64,000 nt of DNA, from contig OY781043.1 of NCBI GenBank assembly GCA_963676165.1, positions 3,286,001 to 3,350,000 of the forward strand, in the 5' to 3' direction. The stretch is from JAQIBY01 sp963676165 (lineage in GTDB: Bacteria; Bacteroidota; Bacteroidia; Bacteroidales; ML635J-15). The notes under the pieces were generated by a model that saw only the letters and a program-made list of their open reading frames with translations, was not told the origin of the DNA and made no database searches. Of the stretch, positions 35,641-43,621 are shown piece by piece. Numbering within the stretch: the first letter of the stretch is position 1; the number at the start of each line of letters is the position of its first letter. The position numbers and the translations under genes were made by a program.

Positions 35641-35997
35641 TTAAAATTTTAATCCACCTTTTCTGGCACCTTCAGCAAATGCTTTCACTCGGCCATGATA
35701 CTGATAACCTCCACGATCAAAAACGACTTGACTAATACCAGCTTCTAACGCTTTTTTTGCCAAAGCTTCACCAGCGATTCTAGCCTGATCAGATTTTTTT
35801 ACTTTTTCTTCAATCAATCCTTTTTCATTTGAATTGACAGCAGCAAGAGTTTTTCCAGCCTGATCGTCTATAATTTGAGCAGAAATATTTTTATTACTGC
35901 GAAATACAGCAAGGCGTGGTTTTTCCGCAGTCCCCGAGATTTTATTACGGATACTTCTGCGTATTTTATTTCTTTTTTCTATTTTACTTTTAGACAT
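35641..35997 (-). CDS. rplR: 50S ribosomal protein L18
   Basis: A 118-aa 5S rRNA-binding protein of the central protuberance. It has a basic N-terminus (KIEKRNKIRRSIRNKI), RLAVFRSNKNISAQIIDD, and the C-terminal FDRGGYQYHGRVKAFAEGAR. Confidence 0.98.
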   Translation of the reverse strand: MSKSKIEKRNKIRRSIRNKISGTAEKPRLAVFRSNKNISAQIIDDQAGKTLAAVNSNEKGLIEEKVKKSDQARIAGEALAKKALEAGISQVVFDRGGYQYHGRVKAFAEGARKGGLKF

Positions 35998-36015
35998 GGT
36001 TCAGATTTTTAACGA

Positions 36016-36567
36016 TTAGACACTAGCAGTCTTACCAGCTTTTTTACGTACCACTTCACCAACAAAACGTACACCTTTACCTTTGTAAGGCTCAACAGGT
36101 CGTAATGATCTGATTTTAGCCACTACATGACCAAGGAGTTGTTTGTCATAACTTTTCAGAGTTATCACAGTATTTGCACGTTTTTCAGTTTTACATTCAA
36201 CCTGAATTTCTTTAGGCATTTCAAAGAAGATATGATGTGAGTATCCAAGGCTGAAGTCAATAAGCTGACCATTATTTTCTGCTTTAAACCCTACACCAAC
36301 GAGTTCGAGTTGAGCAGTAAATCCTTCAGATACACCTACGACCATATTATTCAGCAAAGAGCGATATAAACCGTGCATTGCTTTATGTTGGATAGAATCT
36401 GATGGTCTATCGATGATCATTTCATCTTCTTTTACCTCTATAATCAATTCATCATTCACTTGTTGCTTGAGTTCACCCAATGGGCCATTCACAGTCACGA
36501 GATTATCTTTGACTGTAATTTTCACTCCTTGTGGAATTTGAATTGGTAATTTCCCTATTCTAGACAT
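36016..36567 (-). CDS. rplF: 50S ribosomal protein L6
   Basis: A 183-aa protein that starts at MSRIGKLPIQIP (ATG at 36567), with a second in-frame start three codons upstream that is less likely. It has two repeated alpha-beta domains and the C-terminal GKGVRF-GE-RKKAGK signature near the factor-binding site. Confidence 0.97.
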   Translation of the reverse strand: MSRIGKLPIQIPQGVKITVKDNLVTVNGPLGELKQQVNDELIIEVKEDEMIIDRPSDSIQHKAMHGLYRSLLNNMVVGVSEGFTAQLELVGVGFKAENNGQLIDFSLGYSHHIFFEMPKEIQVECKTEKRANTVITLKSYDKQLLGHVVAKIRSLRPVEPYKGKGVRFVGEVVRKKAGKTASV

Positions 36568-36579
36568 GGTAAACAAATA

Positions 36580-36975
36580 TTAATAAACGTAACACAAAAC
36601 TTCGCCACCAACTTCGAGTCTTCTGGCTTCTTTATCCGTCATAACACCTTGAGATGTTGACATAATAGCAACACCAAGTCCGTTTAATACGCGTGGAATG
36701 TCATCGGTATTGACATATTTACGGAGTCCCGGGCGACTTATACGTTCGAGTTTCTTAATTGCGGAAACTTTAGTTTCCGGATGATATTTCAAAGCTATTT
36801 TAATGAGTCCTTGATGTCCAGCTTCCTCAAATTTATAATTAAGGATATAACCTTTATCAAAAAGGACTTTAGTGATTTCCCTTTTCAGGTTAGATCCAGG
36901 AATTTCAACGATTCTATGTTTAGCCTGGATACCGTTTCTGATTCTGGTCAGATAATCTGCAATCGGATCTGTCAT
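36580..36975 (-). CDS. rpsH: 30S ribosomal protein S8
   Basis: A 131-aa 16S rRNA-binding protein, started at MTDPIADYLTRIRNG (ATG at 36975). The open frame extends 24 nt further, to overlap rpsN, but the conserved N-terminus argues against that. The C-terminal signature STSQGVMTDKEARRLEVGGEVLCYV is present in outline. Confidence 0.97.
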   Translation of the reverse strand: MTDPIADYLTRIRNGIQAKHRIVEIPGSNLKREITKVLFDKGYILNYKFEEAGHQGLIKIALKYHPETKVSAIKKLERISRPGLRKYVNTDDIPRVLNGLGVAIMSTSQGVMTDKEARRLEVGGEVLCYVY

Positions 36976-36992
36976 ATCTTTTATCTTAAATT

Positions 36993-37262
36993 TTACCAAC
37001 TTGCTTTTTTAACACCGGGAATCAAACCATTAGATGCCATTTCACGGAAAACAATACGGCTAACACCAAATTGTCTCATGTAACCTTTAGGTCGACCGGT
37101 AATACTACAACGATTGTGCAAACGAACTTTTGAAGAATTTTTAGGCAATTTGTGCAATTCATCAAATCTGCCTTCATTTCTCAGTTGTTCACGTTTGGCA
37201 GCATACTTGTCAACCATTTTCTGACGCTTAACTTCGCGTGCTTTCATGGATTCTTTTGCCAT
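36993..37262 (-). CDS. rpsN: 30S ribosomal protein S14, zinc-free form
   Basis: An 89-aa S14 of the long type without the CxxC zinc motifs; only one Cys (NRCSITGRPKGYMRQFG) remains. C-terminal SRIVFREMASNGLIPGVKKASW in outline. It lies between rplE (3 nt) and rpsH, as usual. Confidence 0.97.
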   Translation of the reverse strand: MAKESMKAREVKRQKMVDKYAAKREQLRNEGRFDELHKLPKNSSKVRLHNRCSITGRPKGYMRQFGVSRIVFREMASNGLIPGVKKASW

Positions 37263-37265
37263 ATC

Positions 37266-37823
37266 TTAATTCTTTTTATTGTTTTTAAATGGGAAACCAA
37301 ACTCTTTCAAAAGTGCATAACCTTCTTCATCAGTTTTAGCTGTAGTTACGAAAGTAATATTCATACCCATCAGTTTACTCACTTGATCAAATTGGATTTC
37401 AGGAAAAATAATTTGCTCAGTTACACCGAGTGTATAATTTCCGCGTCCATCAAATTTAAAAGGCACACCGTTAAAATCACGAATACGTGGCAAAGAAGCA
37501 CGCACCAAACGTTCCAAGAATTCATACATTCTCTGACGACGTAAAGTTACACGTACACCAATTGGCATATCTCTTCTTAATTTAAAGTTAGAGATATCGC
37601 GTTTTGATACAGTAGCAACAGCACGTTGACCAGTAATGAGAGTTAATTCATCGATAGCTGATTGGATCAGTTTTTTATCGGTGATAGCATCTCCAATACC
37701 TTGGTTGATAACGATTTTTTCGATTTTAGGAATCTCCATAGTTGAGCTGTACTGAAATTTTTCCTTCAGTGCAGGAGCAACTTCATCGATATATTTTTTC
37801 TGAAAATTCGGAATATTAGCCAT
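37266..37823 (-). CDS. rplE: 50S ribosomal protein L5
   Basis: A 185-aa 5S rRNA-binding protein. Conserved MEIPKIEKIVINQGIG, LITGQRAV, and the DFNGVPFKFDGRGNYTLGVTEQIIFPEI region are present in outline. It overlaps rplX by 1 nt (TAATG). Confidence 0.98.
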   Translation of the reverse strand: MANIPNFQKKYIDEVAPALKEKFQYSSTMEIPKIEKIVINQGIGDAITDKKLIQSAIDELTLITGQRAVATVSKRDISNFKLRRDMPIGVRVTLRRQRMYEFLERLVRASLPRIRDFNGVPFKFDGRGNYTLGVTEQIIFPEIQFDQVSKLMGMNITFVTTAKTDEEGYALLKEFGFPFKNNKKN

Positions 37824-38146
37824 TACTTAATCTCCTCTCCTGATTTTTTAGCAAATCGAATCAATTTCCCGTTTTTATCAGTTTTACGACCGATACGAGT
37901 TGGTTTTCCTTCTTTAGGATCGATAAGCATAAGGTTAGACAGATGGATAGGTGCCTCTTGTTTAATAATACCTCCTTCTGTGTTCTGTGCATTAGGTTTG
38001 GTATGTTTAGATACCATATTAGCACCTTCGACGATGGCTTTGTATTTTTTCGGCAGGACTTCCAGTACTTTACCTTGGTATCCTTTATCCTCACCGGAAA
38101 TTACCATTACCATGTCACCCTTTTTAATATGTAATTTTTTTACCAT
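37823..38146 (-). CDS. rplX: 50S ribosomal protein L24
   Basis: A 107-aa assembly-initiator protein with a KOW motif (IKKGDMVMVISGEDKGYQGKV in outline). Start chosen at the ATG at 38146 (MVKKLHIKKGD); an upstream TTG would add three residues. Confidence 0.97.
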   Translation of the reverse strand: MVKKLHIKKGDMVMVISGEDKGYQGKVLEVLPKKYKAIVEGANMVSKHTKPNAQNTEGGIIKQEAPIHLSNLMLIDPKEGKPTRIGRKTDKNGKLIRFAKKSGEEIK

Positions 38147-38158
38147 GACAATCAATTT

Positions 38159-38527
38159 TTACAATACTTCAGATGCGAGTGAAACGATTTTCATATATTT
38201 CTCCTGACGCAATTCTCTAGGAACTGGGCCGAAGATACGAGTACCACGGATTTCTCCAGCGGTGTTCAATAAAACGCAAGCGTTATCATCAAAGCGAATA
38301 TATGAACCGTCATCTCTTCTGGTTTCTTTTTTAGTTCTGACAACAACTGCTCTTGTCACAGTACCTTTTTTTAATTCGCCACCTGGCAAGGCAGATTTAA
38401 CTGTCACGACAATTTGATCGCCGACTCCTGCGTATCTTTTTCCTGTACCACCGAGAACTCGGATGCACTGGACGATTTTAGCGCCACTATTGTCAGCGAC
38501 TGCTAGTTTAGATTCCTGCTGTATCAT
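38159..38527 (-). CDS. rplN: 50S ribosomal protein L14
   Basis: A 122-aa protein at the subunit interface. It begins MIQQESKLAVADNSGAK and shows the conserved VVVRTKKETRRDDGSYIRFDDNACVL region in outline and the C-terminal GPVPRELR. Two nt after rpsQ. Confidence 0.98.
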   Translation of the reverse strand: MIQQESKLAVADNSGAKIVQCIRVLGGTGKRYAGVGDQIVVTVKSALPGGELKKGTVTRAVVVRTKKETRRDDGSYIRFDDNACVLLNTAGEIRGTRIFGPVPRELRQEKYMKIVSLASEVL

Positions 38528-38529
38528 GG

Positions 38530-38784
38530 TTACTTAACTTTTTCTACGATTTCCACTAATCTCCACTTTTTATTCTTGCTTAGAGGTCTTGTTTCCATAA
38601 TGCGAACAGTATCTCCAATATCACAAGTATTTTGCTCGTCATGAGCAATAAAGCGTTTTGATTTATTCACAAATTTTCCGTATTTAGGATGTTTCATTTT
38701 ACGTTTAACATCCACAGTGATGGATTTATCCATTTTGTTGCTAACAACAACACCAATACGTTCTTTTCTTAAATTACGTTCCAT
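38530..38784 (-). CDS. rpsQ: 30S ribosomal protein S17
   Basis: An 84-aa OB-fold protein of the 30S body. Conserved RIGVVVSNKMDKSITV, the HPKYGKF loop and GDTVRIMETRPLSKNKKWRLVEIVEK are present in outline. Eight nt after rpmC. Confidence 0.98.
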   Translation of the reverse strand: MERNLRKERIGVVVSNKMDKSITVDVKRKMKHPKYGKFVNKSKRFIAHDEQNTCDIGDTVRIMETRPLSKNKKWRLVEIVEKVK

Positions 38785-38792
38785 AGTCCGAC

Positions 38793-38990
38793 TTATTTAG
38801 CACTGCTTTGACGTTTGTTCCACTCAGTCATTAGACGAGCAACATTCCGTTTTGTTTCAGGAATTTTATTTGGGTTCTCCAGAGGTGAAACAGCATGGCT
38901 CATTCTCAATTTTCTGAGTACAAGTCTCTCTTCTGTCATTCTTTCCTGGACTTCCTTATCTGTCATTTGTTGAATTTCTGAATTTTTCAT
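38793..38990 (-). CDS. rpmC: 50S ribosomal protein L29
   Basis: A 65-aa helical protein near the tunnel exit, with the LVLRKLRMSHAVSPLENPNKI segment in outline and the final NVARLMT helix. Eleven nt after rplP. Confidence 0.96.
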   Translation of the reverse strand: MKNSEIQQMTDKEVQERMTEERLVLRKLRMSHAVSPLENPNKIPETKRNVARLMTEWNKRQSSAK

Positions 38991-39001
38991 TGCTCCCCAA
39001 A

Positions 39002-39427
39002 TTAATTATTATAATCATAATCGTGACGAACAGTTACTTTCGTCTTCACAGGTAATTTTTGAGCACCAAGTCTCAAAGCTTCTTTTGCTTCTTCAAAGCC
39101 AACACCGTCGATTTCAAAAAGAATGCGTCCGGGATTTACTCGAGCTACAAAACTATCTGGATCTCCTTTACCTTTACCCATACGAACCTCTGCAGGTTTT
39201 TTAGTAATAGGTTTATCAGGAAATACACGTATCCAGAGTTTACCTTGGCGTTGCATCTTACGAGTAATAGCAACCCTGGCAGCTTCAATTTGACGACCGT
39301 TAAGCCAAGCAAATTCAAGGGATTTAATGGCAAATGAACCAAATGCGAGCTGATTTCCACGTTGGGCATTACCTTTCATTTTGCCCTTCTGCTGCCGTCT
39401 GTATTTTGTTTTCTTTGGTTGTAACAT
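39002..39427 (-). CDS. rplP: 50S ribosomal protein L16
   Basis: A 141-aa protein at the A-site side of the large subunit, with MLQPKKTKYRRQQKGKMKG, KPAEVRMGKGKGDPD, GRILFEIDGV and ALRLGAQKLPVKTK. Conserved order rpsC-rplP-rpmC. Confidence 0.98.
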   Translation of the reverse strand: MLQPKKTKYRRQQKGKMKGNAQRGNQLAFGSFAIKSLEFAWLNGRQIEAARVAITRKMQRQGKLWIRVFPDKPITKKPAEVRMGKGKGDPDSFVARVNPGRILFEIDGVGFEEAKEALRLGAQKLPVKTKVTVRHDYDYNN

Positions 39428-39445
39428 TTTCTAACTCCTTTCGCT

Positions 39446-40159
39446 TTATTTTCTTCTCTTACGGGTAAACTTCTTTTTACCACCTGCATTACCAGCTTTC
39501 TTAGACATACCTACGTTAGGAGACAAGTCTCTTTTTCCGTAAATTTCACCGCGACAGATCCATGTTTTCACACCGATCATACCAGTTTTAGTCAAAGCTT
39601 CAGCTAATGCATAATCAATGTCAGCACGGAAAGTATGCAAAGGAATTCTTCCTTCTTTATACATTTCAGTACGAGCCATTTCAGCGCCATTCAATCGTCC
39701 AGAGACAAGGATTTTAATTCCTTCCGCGCCCATACGCATAGTAGATGCGACAGCCATTTTCACAGCACGACGGTAAGCAATTTTACCTTCAATCTGACGT
39801 GCAACATTACTAGCAACGAGAGCAGCATCCAATTCAGGACGTTTGATTTCGAAGATATTAATCTGCACTTCTTTTTTAGTGATTTTTTTGAGTTCTTCTT
39901 TGAGTTGATCAACTTCCTGTCCACCACGACCGATAATGATACCTGGTCTAGCAGTATGGATAGTAATGGTGATCATTTTCACTGAACGCTCAATTATAAT
40001 TTTGGCAACGCTGGCTTTCGCAAGACGAACGTTCAAATAACGACGGATTTTATAATCTTCGAGAATTTTATCTCCGTAATTTTTCCCACCGTACCAGTTT
40101 GAGTCCCATCCTCTGATGATACCTAGTCTGTTACCTATTGGATTAACCTTTTGTCCCAT
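39446..40159 (-). CDS. rpsC: 30S ribosomal protein S3
   Basis: A 237-aa mRNA-entry protein. It begins MGQKVNPIGNRLGIIRGWDSNW, carries the KH motif (GIIIGRGGQEVDQLKEEL) and a C-terminal domain with GIKILVSGRLNGAEMAR. The last 20 residues are a basic Gly/Lys/Arg tail (GGKKKFTRKRRK). Confidence 0.98.
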   Translation of the reverse strand: MGQKVNPIGNRLGIIRGWDSNWYGGKNYGDKILEDYKIRRYLNVRLAKASVAKIIIERSVKMITITIHTARPGIIIGRGGQEVDQLKEELKKITKKEVQINIFEIKRPELDAALVASNVARQIEGKIAYRRAVKMAVASTMRMGAEGIKILVSGRLNGAEMARTEMYKEGRIPLHTFRADIDYALAEALTKTGMIGVKTWICRGEIYGKRDLSPNVGMSKKAGNAGGKKKFTRKRRK

Positions 40160-40170
40160 TGAATATTGCT

Positions 40171-40611
40171 TTAATTTTCTGAAACTTCTTGAACTTCAAC
40201 TGATTTTTCGTCCACTTGATTTGCACTATCTACAACAAGAGTAACGTGGTTTGAGCGCTTTCTAACCCGATAAGCACGACCTTGAGGTGCAGGTTGGATA
40301 CGTTTAAGCATTCTCGCAGAATCCACATAAACTTCTTTTACATAGAGGTTCGCATCTTCAAGACGGACACCTTCGTTTTTAGCTTGCCAGTTAGCGATAG
40401 CAGACATCAGAAGTTTTTCCATACGAATGGAAGCTTCTTTCGTTGAAAATTTCAACATGTCTAAAGCTTGATTGGCATCTTTACCACGAATCAGGTCAGC
40501 TAACAAACGCATCTTTCTAGGCGATGTTGGACAGTTTTTGAGAACTGCATAGCTGATATTTTTTTTAGCCTCTTTTCTAGCTTCGGCTGATTTTCTTTTG
40601 CGTGCACTCAT
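40171..40611 (-). CDS. rplV: 50S ribosomal protein L22
   Basis: A 146-aa tunnel-lining protein. SPRKMRLLADLIRGKDANQAL at the N-terminus and the tunnel hairpin region RMLKRIQPAPQGRAYRVRKRSNHVTL in outline. A short acidic C-terminal extension (about 135-146) goes beyond the usual end. Confidence 0.98.
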   Translation of the reverse strand: MSARKRKSAEARKEAKKNISYAVLKNCPTSPRKMRLLADLIRGKDANQALDMLKFSTKEASIRMEKLLMSAIANWQAKNEGVRLEDANLYVKEVYVDSARMLKRIQPAPQGRAYRVRKRSNHVTLVVDSANQVDEKSVEVQEVSEN

Positions 40612-40627
40612 AACAATTTCAGTTTAA

Positions 40628-40891
40628 CTATTTTCTACCGGCATGACCCCGGAAAGTACGAGTCGGAGCAAATTCTCCAAGTTTATGTCCCACCATATTC
40701 TCGGTAATATATACCGGGATAAACTTATTACCGTTATGAACAGCAATTGTTAATCCTACAAAATCAGGAGATATCATAGAAGCTCTTGCCCAAGTTTTGA
40801 TAACCGTCTTCTTTTTATTTTCCTGCATTTTCAGCACTTTTTTATCCAGGCTAGGATCAATAAACGGTCCTTTTTTAAGTGATCTGCTCAT
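40628..40891 (-). CDS. rpsS: 30S ribosomal protein S19
   Basis: An 87-aa protein of the 30S head. MSRSLKKGPFIDPSL, TWARASMISPDFVGLTIAVHNG, and MVGHKLGEFAPTRTFRGHAG are present in outline. Seven nt from rplB. Confidence 0.98.
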   Translation of the reverse strand: MSRSLKKGPFIDPSLDKKVLKMQENKKKTVIKTWARASMISPDFVGLTIAVHNGNKFIPVYITENMVGHKLGEFAPTRTFRGHAGRK

Positions 40892-40898
40892 ACCTCAA

Positions 40899-41726
40899 TT
40901 ATTTACTTTTACGTCTTTCAATAATATATTTATTTGAAGCTTTGTTAGGCTTTCTAGTTTTGTAACCTTTAGCCAACAAACCTTTTCTTGAACGTGGGTG
41001 TCCACCTGATGATCTTCCTTCACCACCACCCATAGGGTGATCGACAGGATTCATAACGACACCACGTACTCTGGGTCTTCTTCCTTGCCAACGAGTACGT
41101 CCAGCTTTACCAGAGTTTTCCAATGCGTGGTCAGCATTTGAAACACTGCCGATGGTAGCGCGGCAGGTTACTAGTAAACGACGAATTTCGCCAGAAGGGA
41201 GTTTTACGACAGCATATTTCCCTTCACGAGAAGTAAGCTGTGCATAAGTACCGGCACTACGTGCCAACATTGCGCCTTGTTGTGGGTGGAGTTCAATGTT
41301 GTGTACAATTGTTCCAAGTGGAATATCACTAAGGAAAAGTGTATTTCCAATTTCTGGAGCAACTCCTTTTCCACTCATGAGTTCCTGACCTACCTGCAAT
41401 CCATGAGGAGCAACGATGTAACGTTTCTCTCCATCCTCATATTGAACTAAAGCAATACGTGCAGAACGGTTTGGATCATATTCTATGGTCATCACTTTTG
41501 CCACCATTCCGTCTTTATCTCTTTTGAAATCGATTCGACGATAGCGACGTTTGTGACCACCACCAATGTAACGCATTGTCATCCGGCCCTGATTATTACG
41601 GCCACCTGATCGTTTGATAGGCTCAATCAATGACTTCTCTGGGGTATTGGTAGTAACCTCAGAAAAATCACTGATCAACTTATTTCTTTGTCCCGGTGTT
41701 GTGGGTTTATATTTTCTAACTGCCAT
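40899..41726 (-). CDS. rplB: 50S ribosomal protein L2
   Basis: A 275-aa protein near the peptidyl-transferase centre. The GRNNQGRMTMRYIGGGHKRRYR region and the C-terminal VMNPVDHPMGGGEGRSSGGHP loop, with its essential His, are present in outline. Confidence 0.98.
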   Translation of the reverse strand: MAVRKYKPTTPGQRNKLISDFSEVTTNTPEKSLIEPIKRSGGRNNQGRMTMRYIGGGHKRRYRRIDFKRDKDGMVAKVMTIEYDPNRSARIALVQYEDGEKRYIVAPHGLQVGQELMSGKGVAPEIGNTLFLSDIPLGTIVHNIELHPQQGAMLARSAGTYAQLTSREGKYAVVKLPSGEIRRLLVTCRATIGSVSNADHALENSGKAGRTRWQGRRPRVRGVVMNPVDHPMGGGEGRSSGGHPRSRKGLLAKGYKTRKPNKASNKYIIERRKSK

Positions 41727-41735
41727 ACCTCTAAA

Positions 41736-42026
41736 TTAAATATTGCTGTAAAAATCAATCGCATCCTCGTTAGCTAAAGTGACAACCGCTTTTTTATATG
41801 CGTTTGTTCTTCCACTGAGAACGCCTGTTTTTGTATATCGTGATTTCTTTTTGCCTTCGTAGCGCATTGTATTGACAGACTTAACTTCTACGTCATACAT
41901 ATCTTGTACTGCTTGTTTAATCTGGTCTTTTGAGGCACGTACGTCAACAATAAAACCATAACGGTTCAGCTTTTCAGTCTGCTCCGTCATTTTTTCTGTC
42001 ACGATTGGTTTCAATAATATCTCCAT
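41736..42026 (-). CDS. rplW: 50S ribosomal protein L23
   Basis: A 96-aa protein at the tunnel exit, the docking site for trigger factor and SRP. The start LKPIVTEKMTEQTEKLNRYGFIV and the loop VNTMRYEGKKKSRYTKTGVLSGRTNAYKKAVVTL are present in outline. Confidence 0.97.
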   Translation of the reverse strand: MEILLKPIVTEKMTEQTEKLNRYGFIVDVRASKDQIKQAVQDMYDVEVKSVNTMRYEGKKKSRYTKTGVLSGRTNAYKKAVVTLANEDAIDFYSNI

Positions 42027-42038
42027 TTCACCAAAATT

Positions 42039-42665
42039 TTATGCCAAGGCATTATTTAAAACTTCAATTGAATTCTCTTCAAACATTAAAACTGATGCAT
42101 CCAGTATTTTGTAAGTGTTTAAAGATGAAACGTTTACTACATCTACGCCTGACAAATTTCGAGATGACAAATATATATTATTATTTGGTTCATTCACAAC
42201 GATTAGCAACTTTTTATCAGAAATTTTGAAATTTTTCTGAATTTCAATTATTTGCTTAGTTCTGATCTCGTTTACATCAAGCTTATCTACCACGATAATA
42301 TTTTCTGCTTTCATCTTATAAGTCAAGGCAGATTTACGTGCTAGTTGTTTCACTTTCTTATTTACTTTTTGTGAGTAGTTGCGTGGTCTTGGACCAAATA
42401 CGCGACCTCCTCCTCTGAAGAGTGGGTTTTTGATATCTCCAAAACGTGCAGTTCCAGTACCTTTTTGTCTTTTGATTTTTTTGGTACTTCCTTTCACTTC
42501 GCCTCTTTCTTTGGCTTTGTGAGTGCCTTGTCTACGATTGGCCAGGTGAGCTTTACAATCTAAATATATTGCATGATCATTGGGTTCGATAGCGAAGACT
42601 GAGTCATTCACTTCAAGGCTATTTCCAGTTTCCTGACCTTTGTTGTTATATACTTTCAGCTTCAT
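42039..42665 (-). CDS. rplD: 50S ribosomal protein L4
   Basis: A 208-aa protein with the basic tunnel loop (KIKRQKGTGTARFGDIKNPLFRGGG in outline) and the globular part ending in LNTYKILDASVLMFEE. It overlaps the rplC stop by 1 nt. In proteobacteria L4 regulates the S10 operon; I see no S10 leader here because the operon continues from fusA. Confidence 0.97.
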   Translation of the reverse strand: MKLKVYNNKGQETGNSLEVNDSVFAIEPNDHAIYLDCKAHLANRRQGTHKAKERGEVKGSTKKIKRQKGTGTARFGDIKNPLFRGGGRVFGPRPRNYSQKVNKKVKQLARKSALTYKMKAENIIVVDKLDVNEIRTKQIIEIQKNFKISDKKLLIVVNEPNNNIYLSSRNLSGVDVVNVSSLNTYKILDASVLMFEENSIEVLNNALA

Positions 42666-43282
42666 TACTTTTCAATTATTAAATATGAACCTTTAGCACC
42701 AGGTACAGAACCTTTCACTAACAATAAATTACTCTCCGGAATAGTCTTAAGGACTTTCAAGCTGATCATTTTAACACGATCACCACCGGTACGTCCAGCC
42801 ATTCTCATACCTTTGAAGACACGTGATGGATCTGAAGATGCTCCCAATGAACCTGGAGCACGATCTCTATTGTGCTGTCCGTGAGTTGCATCGTTAACAC
42901 CAGCAAAATTGTGGCGTTTCACAACTCCCTGGAACCCTTTACCTTTTGATGTTCCGGTAACATCACACCATTCTCCGTCAATAAAAATATCAACAGAAAC
43001 AGTTTCACCAATTTTTACGTCCTTACCATAATCGCGGAATTCCACGACTTTACGTTTAGGTGTTGTACCAGCTTTTTTGAAGTGCTCAACCATTGCTTTT
43101 GATGTTCTTTTTTCTTTTTTCTCATCAAAAGCGAGTTGTACAGCACTATAACCGTCGTTTTCAACAGTTTTAACCTGTGTAACAACACAAGGACCTGCTT
43201 CAATTACAGTGCATGGGATATTTTTCCCCTCGGCACTGAAGATAGAAGTCATTCCGACTTTTTTTCCAATTATTCCTTGCAT
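42665..43282 (-). CDS. rplC: 50S ribosomal protein L3
   Basis: A 205-aa assembly-initiator protein. MQGIIGKKVGMTSIF, GTSKGKGFQGVVKRH, the THGQHNRDRAPGSLGA region and GDRVKMISLKVLKTIPE are present in outline. Confidence 0.98.
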   Translation of the reverse strand: MQGIIGKKVGMTSIFSAEGKNIPCTVIEAGPCVVTQVKTVENDGYSAVQLAFDEKKEKRTSKAMVEHFKKAGTTPKRKVVEFRDYGKDVKIGETVSVDIFIDGEWCDVTGTSKGKGFQGVVKRHNFAGVNDATHGQHNRDRAPGSLGASSDPSRVFKGMRMAGRTGGDRVKMISLKVLKTIPESNLLLVKGSVPGAKGSYLIIEK

Positions 43283-43300
43283 TTTTTTACTATTAAAAAA

Positions 43301-43606
43301 TTACACTTTAATTTCAACATCTACACCACTAGGCAATTCAAGTTTCATGAGCGCATCGATGGTATTTGCAGTAGTACTGTAAATATCCAGCAAACGTTTA
43401 TGAGAACTAAGTTCAAATTGTTCACGTGATTTTTTGTTCACAAAAGTTGAACGGTTCACTGTAAAGATGCGTTTATGCGTTGGTAATGGAATAGGACCAC
43501 TTACCACTGCTCCAGTAGTTTTTACTGTTTTTACGATCTTTTCTGAAGACTTGTCCAGAAGGTTGTGATCGTAACTTCTGAGTTTAATTCTTATTTTCTG
43601 ACTCAT
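43301..43606 (-). CDS. rpsJ: 30S ribosomal protein S10
   Basis: A 101-aa protein, started at the ATG at 43606 (MSQKIRIKLRSYDHNLLD); the frame opens five codons earlier, inside the fusA spacer. Conserved GPIPLPTHKRIFTV and the DIYSTTANTIDALMKLELPSGVDVEI tail are present in outline. It directly follows fusA (15 nt), showing fusion of the str and S10 operons without tuf. Confidence 0.97.
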   Translation of the reverse strand: MSQKIRIKLRSYDHNLLDKSSEKIVKTVKTTGAVVSGPIPLPTHKRIFTVNRSTFVNKKSREQFELSSHKRLLDIYSTTANTIDALMKLELPSGVDVEIKV

Positions 43607-43621
43607 AAGTATATTTAACAA

